64,000 nucleotides of DNA from Sphingobacterium athyrii (GTDB lineage: Bacteria > Bacteroidota > Bacteroidia > Sphingobacteriales > Sphingobacteriaceae), in assembly GCF_003071065.1 (NCBI RefSeq), contig NZ_QCXX01000006.1, positions 62,001-126,000 of the forward strand, given 5' to 3'. The notes below the pieces were generated by a model that did no database searches, had not been told where the DNA came from, and saw only the letters and a list, made by a program, of their open reading frames with translations. The translations under genes and the position numbers were made by a program. Below, piece by piece: positions 9,588 through 17,313 of the stretch (its first letter is position 1; each line of letters begins with the position of its first letter).

Positions 9588-9937
9588 TAATTTTCGATTA
9601 ACCTGTCAAGATATATAGAATATGATTTAAAGTCTTTATTCTAATTTAGTGTGATTGGTTAATTTTTTATACATTTGCTATGAGCTAACGGAAACGTGTT
9701 GAAATGCAAAGCAATAAGCACCGTTACCAAATCGTTACCTTGTAATCTTTGATTATCTGCATATTCCGCACCATACTACACCACTATTCCGCTCCAAAGT
9801 ACACCAGTGATTCCGCTGCAAAATACACCACTTTGGTGTAAATTTTTAGCAGCCTAATTATAAGTTGGCGGTCTTTTAGTATCCGTCCTACCAAGTACAT
9901 ATTGACTTAGATTACCATGGTTGTTAGCTTTGTTGCT
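9588..9937 (+). other. Gene-free junction between defence operon and IS66 remnant
   Basis: No credible gene. It holds a TACATTTG box (9670-9677) with no ORF behind it, a short repeat array (9763-9840, listed separately) and AT-rich sequence leading into the IS66 tnpA. It is most likely the edge of one or more decayed insertion sequences. Confidence 0.5.
9763..9840. repeat. Three tandem 23-24 bp repeats, probable IS end
   Basis: ATTCCGC recurs at 9763, 9786 and 9810, each followed by a variable CCA/CAAA step and then TACACCA. The array ends in CACTTTGGTGTA, which folds back on the last TACACCA. Multiple terminal repeats of this size are typical transposase-binding sites of IS21-type ends. No matching transposase is left beside it, so this may be the stump of another element. 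Confidence 0.5.
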
Positions 9938-10180
9938 ATGAATAACATTCAAGAAAAACGTGAGCGTATGCTGTCTATGATAGCAGACTGGCAGCAGAGC
10001 GGAAAAAGTAAGAAAGCTTACTGTATTGAAAATGGGATCACTGAAGCGACCTTTTATTATTGGTTTTCTCGCAGTAAAGAAAATCACACAGGCGGCGGCA
10101 GCTTTATAACAATTGATAAGGCGCGGGGAAAGAGCGATGTTGAGATTATTTATCCCAATGGTGTGCGTATAAAGACTTAA
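9938..10180 (+). CDS. tnpA: IS66 family accessory protein TnpA
   Basis: An 80-residue protein from the ATG at 9938; an upstream in-frame ATG at 9917 would add 7 residues and is less likely. Residues about 10-47 show the IS66 Orf1 helix-turn-helix pattern: WQQSGKSKKAYCIENGITE followed by ATFYYWFSRSK. The C-terminal part VEIIYPNGVRIKT matches the usual end of the family. TnpA binds the element ends as part of IS66 transposition. The gene itself looks intact, but the element lacks tnpC and most of tnpB, so it should be inactive alone. Confidence 0.8.
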   Translation: MNNIQEKRERMLSMIADWQQSGKSKKAYCIENGITEATFYYWFSRSKENHTGGGSFITIDKARGKSDVEIIYPNGVRIKT

Positions 10181-10221
10181 AATGATCTTACCCTTTTATC
10201 ACAGCTGATCCGTCTTTACTG

Positions 10222-10320
10222 ATGTTTGCCCTGGGATCCTCGCACCGTTTTTATCTTTATGATGGCTTTTGCGACATGCGAAAATCATTCGACGGGCTCT
10301 GTGGACTGATCGGTTCAGGG
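10222..10320 (+). pseudogene. tnpB: IS66 tnpB fragment, 3' end lost
   Basis: Starting at ATG 10222 the reading frame gives MFALGSSHRFYLYDG, then DMRKSFDGLCGLI. This is the conserved start of IS66 Orf2 (TnpB), in which DMRKxFDGL is the hallmark. The match stops exactly at 10320, where the IS21-family left end (TGGATATA) begins. Normal TnpB is about 115 residues; only 33 codons remain. Confidence 0.8.
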
Positions 10321-10347
10321 TGGATATACTTGAACAAGCTGACCCCT
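10321..10347 (+). repeat. IS21-family left terminal repeat
   Basis: Begins TGGATATACTT and ends GCTGACCCCT; the reverse complement of the right end shares TGGATATA and TGACCCCT. Confidence 0.85.
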
Positions 10348-10516
10348 CAAAATTGAATTAGAATTAGGGATGCGTAGTGCGTTTAAAGCTGTTATTCAAC
10401 TGCCATACTGGCTCATGTTGACCCCCTAATTCATTTTTCAGTTCATTGCGCTGGAGCATGCTGACCCCTTAGCAAGTAGTTTTTGTTACTTAGTGATCAA
10501 ACAATTCGGATCACTG

Positions 10517-12115
10517 ATGGCTGGAAAACCAAAACGAATGAGTCAGATAAAGCAATTAATCAGATTGTACCAGAGCGGTAGCGGAATAAAAACAATCGCC
10601 CGCATCCTTGGTATGAGCAAGAATACGGTGAAGTCCTATCTTAAAAAGATGGCCGACGGCGGTTTCAATACGGAAGAACTTCTTAAACAGGAGGATCCCC
10701 TGTTGGAAAAGTCGTTCCACGCAGGGAATCCTGCTTACAAGGCAGACAAGTTTGAGTACCTAAAAAGCCGTCTTGACTATTATGAAAAAGAACTTAAGCG
10801 TACCGGAGTTACCAAGCTGCTGCTCTGGCAAGAATATATAGAAAGTGATCCCACGGGTTATAGCTATCCACAGTTCAACTATCATTTAAGGCAACAGCTT
10901 GTCTCGCGCAAGGGCAGCATGGTGATTGAACATACCGCCGGTGATAAACTATATATTGACTTTTCCGGAAAAAAGCTCCATTATATTGACAGGTCCACCG
11001 GGGAGCTGGTCGCCTGTGAGGTATTTGTGGCCTGCCTGCCCTTTTCAGACTATGCATTTGCCATCGCTGTACCATCTCAGCAGACCCCCGACTTTTTTTA
11101 TGCACTGAGCAGCTGCCTGGAGTCCCTTGGCGGTGTGCCCAAGGCTATTGTCCCCGACAATCTCAAAGCAGCGGTCATCAAGGCCGATAAATATGAGCCG
11201 GTACTGAACCAGTCCATGGAAGACTTTGCCAATCACTACGGCACAGCTGTGGTTCCGGCGCGTGCGGGCCGCCCAAAAGACAAATCATTGGTAGAAAATC
11301 AGGTAAAAATGATCTATACCCGTGTTTTTGCACCACTGAGAAACAGGCAGTTCTTTGATATCCATACGCTCAATGAAGCTATAAAGGTCTGTATGTTAAA
11401 GCACAACCAGACCCGGATGCAGCAAAAGCCATACTGCCGGGAAGAGCGGTTCTTAAGTTCCGAAAAATCAACATTGGGCGAACTTCCCAAAGAACGCTTC
11501 GAGCTGAAGAGCTATGCTGAACTCAAAGTTGGGGATAACGGACATATCTATCTGCAGCGCAATAAACACTATTACAGCGTACCCTTCGCTTATATCGGAA
11601 CAAAGGTAAAGATCATTTACACACGCAATATGCTCTCGATCTATTGTCGGGGCAAACAGATTGCCGCGCACATACGCAGTTACAGGGAAAATGCATACAC
11701 CACTCTGGCGACACATTTAAGGTCCGAACATCAGGCGTATAAGAACCGCTCGCATGAAACGTACCTGACAAGGGCAAAAGCACACTCTGCGGAGTTCGCC
11801 AAACTTCTGGAGATACTCTTTGAGCGGGCGCATTATCCCGAGCAGTTATTCCGTACCTGTGACGGACTGTTCAGACTAAAACGGGACTTCCCGGCAGAAG
11901 AGTTTGATAAAACATGTAGTTACGTACTAAAAAATAAGCTATATACCTATTACTACTTTAGGAATGTACTTGAAAACGGAACAGCAAACAATCAGGAAGA
12001 AACTTCCGTAAAAAGCTCCCTGCCGGAGCATGCCAATATCAGGGGAAGAGCATACTATGCAGGCAGCCAGCCGACACTGTTTGATCAGCCAAACGATGGA
12101 CCGACAATACAATGA
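10517..12115 (+). CDS. istA: IS21 family transposase IstA
   Basis: A 532-residue protein from ATG 10517 (MAGKPKRMSQIKQL); a GTG at 10493 would add eight residues, but the ATG start fits family members better. The N-terminal helix-turn-helix is GSGIKTIARILGMSKNTVKSYL. The integrase (rve) catalytic core includes LYIDFSGKKL, IVPDNLKAAV and GRPKDKSLVENQV, supplying the D-D-E acidic triad. A C-terminal domain with HYYSVPFAYIG follows. It cuts and joins the element ends with help from IstB. It lies 43 bases upstream of istB. Length is normal for the family and no frameshift was seen. Confidence 0.92.
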   Translation: MAGKPKRMSQIKQLIRLYQSGSGIKTIARILGMSKNTVKSYLKKMADGGFNTEELLKQEDPLLEKSFHAGNPAYKADKFEYLKSRLDYYEKELKRTGVTKLLLWQEYIESDPTGYSYPQFNYHLRQQLVSRKGSMVIEHTAGDKLYIDFSGKKLHYIDRSTGELVACEVFVACLPFSDYAFAIAVPSQQTPDFFYALSSCLESLGGVPKAIVPDNLKAAVIKADKYEPVLNQSMEDFANHYGTAVVPARAGRPKDKSLVENQVKMIYTRVFAPLRNRQFFDIHTLNEAIKVCMLKHNQTRMQQKPYCREERFLSSEKSTLGELPKERFELKSYAELKVGDNGHIYLQRNKHYYSVPFAYIGTKVKIIYTRNMLSIYCRGKQIAAHIRSYRENAYTTLATHLRSEHQAYKNRSHETYLTRAKAHSAEFAKLLEILFERAHYPEQLFRTCDGLFRLKRDFPAEEFDKTCSYVLKNKLYTYYYFRNVLENGTANNQEETSVKSSLPEHANIRGRAYYAGSQPTLFDQPNDGPTIQ

Positions 12116-12158
12116 TGGGCAGGAATGACCAGAATAAAATAAACAATAATAAAATAAG

Positions 12159-12875
12159 ATGAATATTGAAACACAGATGAGAGCGTTGCGCTTACATGGT
12201 ATGGAGCGTAACTGGAAAGCATTAAATGAAACCCGCCGTAGTACAGAACTCACCCTTTCCGAAGGGCTGTCCCTATTGCTGCAGGCAGAATCAGATGAAC
12301 GGGATGAAAAAAGGTTTGAGCGTCTCAAACAGAATGCCGGGTTCCGCTATCAGGCTTCGATAGAGGAGATAAACATGGTCGCTACCAGAGGTTTGGACAA
12401 GGGATTGATCACTACGCTGGCTACTGGCGAGTACATCAAAAAAGGAGATCCGATACTCATCAGCGGTGCTACGGGCTGTGGGAAGAGCTTCCTCTCTTCA
12501 GCATTGGGCCATCATGCTTGTGCGCAGGGGTATAAAGTCCTGTACTTTAACCTGCAAAAACTACTTCTAAAGACTAAAATGGCCCGCCTTGAAGGCACAC
12601 TGCATAAGCTGATGGACAGGATATCAAAAACAGACCTGCTTATTGTGGGTGACTTTGGCCTGGTAAATCTGGACCAGCAGCAAAGGCTGGATCTGATGGA
12701 AATAATTGAAGATAGACACGCTAAGGCATCAACAATAATCGCCAGTCAGTTACCTGTGGCCAGTTGGTATGATGTAATCGGTGAAGATACAATTGCAGAT
12801 GCAATACTTGATAGACTGATCCATGGATCTTACAGAATCGAACTTAAAGGCGAAAGTCTAAGAAAAAAGAAGTAA
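12159..12875 (+). CDS. istB: IS21 family helper ATPase IstB
   Basis: A 238-residue AAA+ ATPase related to DnaC/DnaA. Walker A is GATGCGKSFLSSAL at about residues 103-116. Walker B-like LLIVGDFGLVNL lies near 166-177, with the conserved IstB C-terminus ASQLPVASWYDVIGEDTIAD and RIELKGESLRK. It regulates IstA and helps choose the target. In full-length relatives the Walker B reads DDFG; here the first Asp is replaced by Gly (VGDFG), a small deviation that may or may not reduce ATP hydrolysis. Otherwise it looks intact. Confidence 0.92.
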   Translation: MNIETQMRALRLHGMERNWKALNETRRSTELTLSEGLSLLLQAESDERDEKRFERLKQNAGFRYQASIEEINMVATRGLDKGLITTLATGEYIKKGDPILISGATGCGKSFLSSALGHHACAQGYKVLYFNLQKLLLKTKMARLEGTLHKLMDRISKTDLLIVGDFGLVNLDQQQRLDLMEIIEDRHAKASTIIASQLPVASWYDVIGEDTIADAILDRLIHGSYRIELKGESLRKKK

Positions 12876-12937
12876 TATTGTCAGGTCATCAGTTGGACTG
12901 AAGAAAGCCTTGATAGAGGGGTCAGTATGTCCAGCGG

Positions 12938-12963
12938 AGGGGTCAACATCAACATTATATCCA
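12938..12963 (-). repeat. IS21-family right terminal repeat
   Basis: Reads AGGGGTCAAC ... TATATCCA on the plus strand, the inverted partner of the left end at 10321. Confidence 0.85.
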
Positions 12964-13031
12964 ATAATCAAACATAGAATTTTTAAAATAGTAATTTAGC
13001 TGTCTATTTCTGTGATTCCGGGTTAAACAGT

Positions 13032-13673
13032 CTATTTATATTCTCGTTTCAGAAAAGCAAATAATGCTCCCAATGAATATAGCAATGAAAGAAAGAATGC
13101 GAAACCTAGGTAAATTATAAATATTCTCAAAGCTATGGCTATTACTGCATTAAGTGCAAGAAGGCTTGATTGAACGTCAATCTGTTGAGTTGAGTCAACG
13201 AATTTAAGCGAATATGCGTCTATAGACATGTAATCAGGAAATACAAGTATCAATAACATTAGAGCTATCGATATCGTTGATACTAGAAGGTTTTTTCCCG
13301 TTATAAAAGTAAATTGACGGATGAAATTTTTAACTTTTTTATCTTCTATTTCTTGTAAATGCGTAGCGTTTTCCCCTAGTTTTGGTATTGCCAGAAATCT
13401 GCCATACATAGTAATTATTAGAGTTGAAAACAAACCAATAAATATTGATAATGCAGCTATAGCATAACCTACGGCATCTTTATCGATTCCTTGTTTGAGA
13501 AAAGCGCATATCAAAATAGTTGGCGTTAAAAGTATCAATCTTTTTATCCAAGAGTAATGTCTAATTTGCTTATCTGTTGCTGGTGAATTTTGGTCTAATA
13601 AATCGCTAAATTCCCACTTGCGCCCTTCTCTTAAAAGTACTCCTAAATAATTTGTGATTTTAAGATAGCTCAT
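13032..13673 (-). CDS. Four-helix membrane protein, third gene of unknown operon
   Basis: A 213-residue protein that I do not recognise. It starts with a soluble segment (about 1-40), then two closely spaced membrane helices (about 45-62 and 68-92). A charged cytoplasmic loop follows (ENATHLQEIEDKKVKNF, about 102-118), then hydrophobic segments at about 125-147 and 180-205. Its start overlaps the end of the 352-residue gene upstream by 14 bases, so the two are translationally coupled. The low GC and position beside IS elements suggest horizontal transfer. Membrane effectors of defence systems often have this size and topology, but no family motif supports a specific name. Confidence 0.6.
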   Translation of the reverse strand: MSYLKITNYLGVLLREGRKWEFSDLLDQNSPATDKQIRHYSWIKRLILLTPTILICAFLKQGIDKDAVGYAIAALSIFIGLFSTLIITMYGRFLAIPKLGENATHLQEIEDKKVKNFIRQFTFITGKNLLVSTISIALMLLILVFPDYMSIDAYSLKFVDSTQQIDVQSSLLALNAVIAIALRIFIIYLGFAFFLSLLYSLGALFAFLKREYK

Positions 13674-14718
13674 TGTTTTCGGGATAGACTTCTACTTTTA
13701 TTTCTTCCAGTAAGTTTAGACAATAATCATGCAAACTTTTCCAATCTGGAGTTTCATCATCTTGTAGCTTTATTCTACCTTTTAGATATATAGTAGGCTT
13801 AATGTTAATGTCGCTGTCGAGTTCGAAAGAGCTCTGGTGACTACCATTATAAAGTATACCTATTTGCTTGTTGAAATCTTCTAAAGATAACGGATTATCC
13901 TTTTTACCAAATGCGAGCTCTCGAACTGTGTTTACAAAAGAATCTAATTTGGAAACTTTTTTCCCTCCATCTTTGGATCTAACTGAAATATTGATTGAAA
14001 ATTCTTCTGTTGAGATTCCATCTTCAGTTTCGATACCCGATATTAAGATATCCTTTGTAAACTTCAATTCTTTTACTGCGCTTGATTCTCTAAATTCATC
14101 TTGAAGTTTGGTTGGGCAATAAGTATCTATAGTTGGTCTGAAATAGCCTTTACCGCTCAGATTATCTTTTAACCAATTTAAAAAAACGTCATTAATTTGA
14201 TCGTCTGTGTAGCTTTGTATCATTAATATACCTTTATTGCTCTTAAACGGAGTGTACAAAAGAAAATAGAAGGTATCCATTACTATATCCGTTTGGGCAA
14301 CCTTAGTATATTTCTTTTTCGGATTGTTCGTATATCCAATTGATCTGTTTTGACCGTATCGTCCTCCTTTTATGGTGCCGTGAATAATCTGTTTAGTAGA
14401 TGCTATTTTGATTGACTTTTCGATAGCGTTTGTTGGTTCATCTATTCTTAAGCCCTTTTTGTTTGTATTGTTCAATACAAAATTGGTATCTATGGAGGTG
14501 ATAAGCGTTTGCAAAAGTTTTTTAAATCCCTCAGCATAAGTAAGTGATTCATCATCGGTTGAGAAATTGTTCAGTAAGAAATTTCCGAAAGACGGGTGTT
14601 CCGTTGTTGGGAATGGTTTTGTATAAATTTTATATACTTCTAATTTAGGTTCGTGTGCCATTAATCTTGGTTTGATGTGTAATTTTCTATTGAAATGTGT
14701 TAGATATGTTAGCCTCAT
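13660..14718 (-). CDS. Unknown soluble protein, second gene of membrane-linked operon
   Basis: A 352-residue protein with no signal peptide and no membrane helix. I could not assign a domain. Visible features are a conserved-looking stretch IIHGTIKGGRYGQNRSIGY (about 112-130), then FYFLLYTPFKSNKGILMIQSY (mid-protein), alternating strands and helices, and an acidic C-terminus. The ATG at 14718 has a good AT-rich start context; Met20 (14661, MAHEPKLEVY) is a plausible alternative. It lies 11 bases after the 208-residue membrane-anchored protein and overlaps the four-helix protein downstream, so all three form one transcription unit. The soluble-plus-membrane arrangement suggests a sensor/effector pair; this is an inference. 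Confidence 0.6.
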   Translation of the reverse strand: MRLTYLTHFNRKLHIKPRLMAHEPKLEVYKIYTKPFPTTEHPSFGNFLLNNFSTDDESLTYAEGFKKLLQTLITSIDTNFVLNNTNKKGLRIDEPTNAIEKSIKIASTKQIIHGTIKGGRYGQNRSIGYTNNPKKKYTKVAQTDIVMDTFYFLLYTPFKSNKGILMIQSYTDDQINDVFLNWLKDNLSGKGYFRPTIDTYCPTKLQDEFRESSAVKELKFTKDILISGIETEDGISTEEFSINISVRSKDGGKKVSKLDSFVNTVRELAFGKKDNPLSLEDFNKQIGILYNGSHQSSFELDSDINIKPTIYLKGRIKLQDDETPDWKSLHDYCLNLLEEIKVEVYPENNELS

Positions 14719-14729
14719 TAATAAATCCG

Positions 14730-15356
14730 CTAGAGATTCCTGTTTTGGATTTCTGATCTTATTTCATTTAAAGCATCAGGAATTTTTCGAAGCTGTTTTA
14801 AGGTCTCTGATAACTCTGTTTGATAGAGCATTGTTTTTTTGTATCCTACTAATGAAATGGTAAACTTTTCTTTTCTATAATATTTTCCGTTCCTATCTAG
14901 TGAATAATTGATAACGCCAGAATATGTCAAATCTCGTTTCTTTGCGTAGAAATCGACTGTGCTGTCTATAAAGAAGTTGAGTGTTTGATTTTTATTAAGA
15001 ACAGGTATTTGGTTTTGTTGCCCCGTCAAACAATTGAAAGCAGAATCATCTCTTTGAATCAATATAACATCCCAGTCTACGGAAACATTGAATGCAGGGC
15101 TGTTTCCGAAATTTGAGAGTATTAATTGTAAGATCCGAGGACGGCTTTTTATGTCGAAATCAATGATCAATTGAGGTTTATTTAGGGCTTCCTGTCTTTG
15201 AAAAACTTCAAATGAAATCCAGCAGGAGGCTAGGGCAACAATAGTAGATATAATAGTTATTAATGTTGCCATTTCATCTTTTTTGAAATTAAAGTAGCAA
15301 AGTGCACATGTTATAATGGTAAGTGCGATAATAATAAGTCTTCCTGTTATTTTCAT
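14730..15356 (-). CDS. Membrane-anchored beta-rich protein, first gene of unknown operon
   Basis: A 208-residue protein with two N-terminal membrane helices (about 5-22 and 30-52). A beta-strand-rich domain follows (about 65-175, with PQLIIDFDIKSRPRIL and SNFGNSPAFNVSVDW), ending in a helix near the C-terminus (LSETLKQLRKIPDALNEI). The NFGNSPAFNV pattern resembles immunoglobulin-like domains of uncharacterised membrane-anchored bacterial proteins. It opens the minus-strand operon 15356-13032. No function can be named. Confidence 0.55.
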   Translation of the reverse strand: MKITGRLIIIALTIITCALCYFNFKKDEMATLITIISTIVALASCWISFEVFQRQEALNKPQLIIDFDIKSRPRILQLILSNFGNSPAFNVSVDWDVILIQRDDSAFNCLTGQQNQIPVLNKNQTLNFFIDSTVDFYAKKRDLTYSGVINYSLDRNGKYYRKEKFTISLVGYKKTMLYQTELSETLKQLRKIPDALNEIRSEIQNRNL

Positions 15357-15670
15357 TTGTAGCTTATAAATATTAAAAACATTATTTGCTTTAATTTAAG
15401 ACTATACTATTTTATTATACAGTATTTTGCTCATTCCCAATTTAGTGTATCATCAGGATTCTCATCGTTTTGGCCGAAAAGAAAATAACTACCAGATTTC
15501 TTTAATTCTGGTAGTTATTTGGCTTCCAAAAATAGATTCCGAGGTATTTTTATGGCTTGACCAGTCCAATTGAACATGTATGAGAAAATTATACCCTCAG
15601 GATTACCCGAAGCTAGATAATTGGTTACTGTTATTCTTCTTTTATTCATCCTTCTTACTTAATGTGTAAA
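15357..15670. other. Intergenic stretch between two unknown clusters
   Basis: No gene seen in these 314 bases. It contains the terminator at 15485-15519 and presumably the promoter of the 15356-13032 operon; no clear promoter boxes were identified. Confidence 0.5.
15485..15519 (-). terminator. Intrinsic terminator of the 16381-15671 pair
   Basis: Perfect 13-bp stem AATAACTACCAGA / TCTGGTAGTTATT (15485-15497 and 15507-15519) with a 9-base loop. Read on the minus strand it is followed by TTTTCTTTTC, a U-rich tract, so it ends the upstream minus-strand transcript. Confidence 0.75.
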
Positions 15671-16123
15671 TTAATTCTCAAAAAATCCTTGCTTTTTTTC
15701 TAAATAATAGGATTTATATTTTTCACCTTCTGTTTCTTTCTCCCAAAGTTCCTGGACAACAGGGTATTTTTGATAGTAATACATCATTCCAGAGTGCCAG
15801 CTGTTCCAAATTTCTTCAGAAATCCTTTTTTTATTATACCAATAATATTGTTCGGCACAAAGGTTAAAGTAGTCTATAACAATTTTTTCTAGATCTTTAT
15901 TTAAGTTTTTCAAATTTAGATTAGTATCTAACTCTGATAACTTATCATTTAACATGTCATATCGTCCGTTGAATTCGGTAAACAATTCTTTCTCCATCTT
16001 TTCATGAGAAATATCAAGATTACCTTTTTGATAATTATAAGCAATACAACCAGCAATACAAGCGGCAATAATTGTCGCAAAGCCGGTGAAATGGGAGACA
16101 AAAAAGTCAAAAAATAAGCACAT
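15671..16123 (-). CDS. Small membrane-anchored protein of unknown function
   Basis: A 150-residue protein with one N-terminal membrane helix (TGFATIIAACIAGCIAY, about 13-29). A helical, acidic domain follows, rich in aromatic residues (CAEQYYWYNKKRISEEIW, HSGMMYYYQKYP). This layout resembles uncharacterised DUF4760-type proteins in which one helix precedes a helical cytoplasmic domain, but the match is weak. It follows an XRE-family regulator by 21 bases on the same strand, so the two are probably one operon, closed by the terminator at 15485-15519. Confidence 0.55.
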   Translation of the reverse strand: MCLFFDFFVSHFTGFATIIAACIAGCIAYNYQKGNLDISHEKMEKELFTEFNGRYDMLNDKLSELDTNLNLKNLNKDLEKIVIDYFNLCAEQYYWYNKKRISEEIWNSWHSGMMYYYQKYPVVQELWEKETEGEKYKSYYLEKKQGFFEN

Positions 16124-16144
16124 AATTAATATTAGTAAATAAGG

Positions 16145-16381
16145 TTATTCGTCATCTACTTTCAGAGCATCAAGTACTGTTAAATCCAAAGCGTCACAAA
16201 GATCTAATAATTTAGAAAATACAAAATCTTCCTTTCCATTCTCCATATCGCTAATTTTTGACCTATCCATTTTGGGTATCTTATCTGCTAGTTTTTCTTG
16301 TGTTAAATCCAATTCTAGTCTTCTTCTCTTAAGATTCTTGCCAATAGCCTTGTATATTTTCGAATGTTTATTCTTTTTCAT
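16145..16381 (-). CDS. XRE-family transcriptional regulator
   Basis: A 78-residue protein, nearly all of it a Cro/CI-type helix-turn-helix: IGKNLKRRRLELDLTQEKLA, then KMDRSKISDMENGKEDFVF and a final LLDLCDALDLTVLDAL. Small single-domain XRE proteins usually repress their own operon. It precedes the membrane-anchored protein at 15671-16123. A toxin-antitoxin-like regulator/effector pair is possible but unproven. Confidence 0.75.
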   Translation of the reverse strand: MKKNKHSKIYKAIGKNLKRRRLELDLTQEKLADKIPKMDRSKISDMENGKEDFVFSKLLDLCDALDLTVLDALKVDDE

Positions 16382-16443
16382 AAAATATATTTTGTGGTTT
16401 TATTGCCACACTTAATATTTATTGTTATATTTGTATGGACGAT

Positions 16444-16674
16444 TTAATATTCGAGGTAAATAACCTTGATGAACGACGTTTTCTCGTACCCGAACAGAGC
16501 TAAAAATTCGCCGAGAGAACCCGTGTAGATCGCTCCATGCTTTTGTGTGTTCAGAAAGTTTTTATACTTTTGATATATGCGGCATGCGAGCGGTTTCACG
16601 TGTAGCTTTGGCGATGTCATTTCGAAATCTCTTGCAGACGTAGAGGTGACAAGGGTTAGCTCCCCTGGGTTCAA
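16444..16674 (-). CDS. Doubtful 76-residue ORF
   Basis: An ORF starting MNPGELTLVT and ending SFIKVIYLEY. It has no recognisable domain, and it overlaps one arm of the inverted repeat at 16588-16689. Amino-acid composition is plausible for a protein, but nothing else supports it; it could equally be part of a non-coding structured element. Confidence 0.2.
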   Translation of the reverse strand: MNPGELTLVTSTSARDFEMTSPKLHVKPLACRIYQKYKNFLNTQKHGAIYTGSLGEFLALFGYEKTSFIKVIYLEY

Positions 16675-16689
16675 AGTGTGAAACCGCTC
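16588..16689. repeat. Long-distance inverted repeat
   Basis: GAGCGGTTTCAC at 16588-16599 is the exact reverse complement of GTGAAACCGCTC at 16678-16689, with 78 bases between. Could be the base of a structured RNA or the ends of a tiny mobile sequence. Confidence 0.5.
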
Positions 16690-17313
16690 CTTGCTTAGCT
16701 AACCTAAACAAGTAAACGGTCCCCATCAGATAACGACGTTCATCATATCCAGATAAATTATGATAACGATGTTAAATAAAACTTTATTCCAGTGGTACCG
16801 AGTCCCGTCTCAATTCATTCGGTATTCCGCCAAACAGCATTTCAAAAATTTAATCCGAGCGCCGGATTAGACGCAATTAAAATAAACAGCACGTAAAAGG
16901 AGAAGAGCCAATAAAAATGGTTTAGTTTCGTCTATTCAAAAGAATAGCCAATTCCCTTTGCGTGTCTGCCACCGACCCTACACATCAATACATTAAATGG
17001 AGATTGAAGGCAATGAAGATGGCTTGCGCTAATAATTGTTCGCAGCATAAATTTAGCTAAACTTTTCATGGATGACAAATTTCTATCCAAGATATTGTTG
17101 TAACACAACAAAGGGTCGGTTCTTTCTAATAGTATGGATGCCCGTAACGAACCATATATATAACCTGTAATAAAGAGTAAAACGGCATTCTGAGGTATAG
17201 TTAATTAATTTTTTAACAGTGTGATGTATTGGGTCTTTTGACCCGATAAGGGATTTTTTTGATCCTTTTTTCAAAGAGCTCCATACAATCACGCACCCTC
17301 AAAAGCCAAAAAA

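Larger units (their letters stand above)
9850..10320 (+). mobile_element. IS66-family element, truncated
   Basis: Contains the first accessory gene (tnpA type) complete and the first 33 codons of the second (tnpB type), and is then cut at base 10320 by the IS21-family element. The large IS66 transposase (tnpC) is absent on the other side of the IS21 copy. The left end is not defined; 9850 is approximate. Confidence 0.7.
10321..12963 (+). mobile_element. Complete IS21-family insertion sequence (istA-istB), 2643 bp
   Basis: Ends are related inverted repeats: TGGATATA... running into CTGACCCCT on the left (10321-10347) and AGGGGTCAA... ending in TATATCCA on the right (12938-12963). Extra copies of the CTGACCCC/TTGACCCC core occur at 10418-10426, 10461-10469 and 12917-12925, the multiple terminal repeats typical of IS21. 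It carries istA and istB in order. No target duplication is visible: left flank CGGTTCAGGG, right flank ATAATCAAAC. The rest of the IS66 target is missing on the right, so a deletion next to the element is likely. Confidence 0.9.
16382..17313. other. 932-base gene-poor region at the island edge
   Basis: No convincing gene. It holds a weak 76-codon minus-strand ORF (16444-16674), a 12-bp long-distance inverted repeat (16588-16599 and 16678-16689), several AACGACGTT-like words near 16475 and 16733, and a short GGGTC-TTTT-GACCC hairpin at 17231-17244 before the next gene. It separates the AT-rich accessory island from the more typical SusC/SusD region and may contain the island boundary. Confidence 0.45.

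Noticed and set aside
13032..15356. Naming the three-gene membrane operon as Kiwa or Zorya
   Set aside because: Only the layout is similar; no DUF4868, MotA/MotB or other diagnostic motif is visible.
16444..16674. Firm gene call for the 76-codon minus-strand ORF
   Set aside because: No domain, and it overlaps the inverted repeat; kept only at low confidence.
17231..17244. GGGTC-TTTT-GACCC as a terminator
   Set aside because: The stem is only 5 bp and has no clear U tract for either strand's genes.
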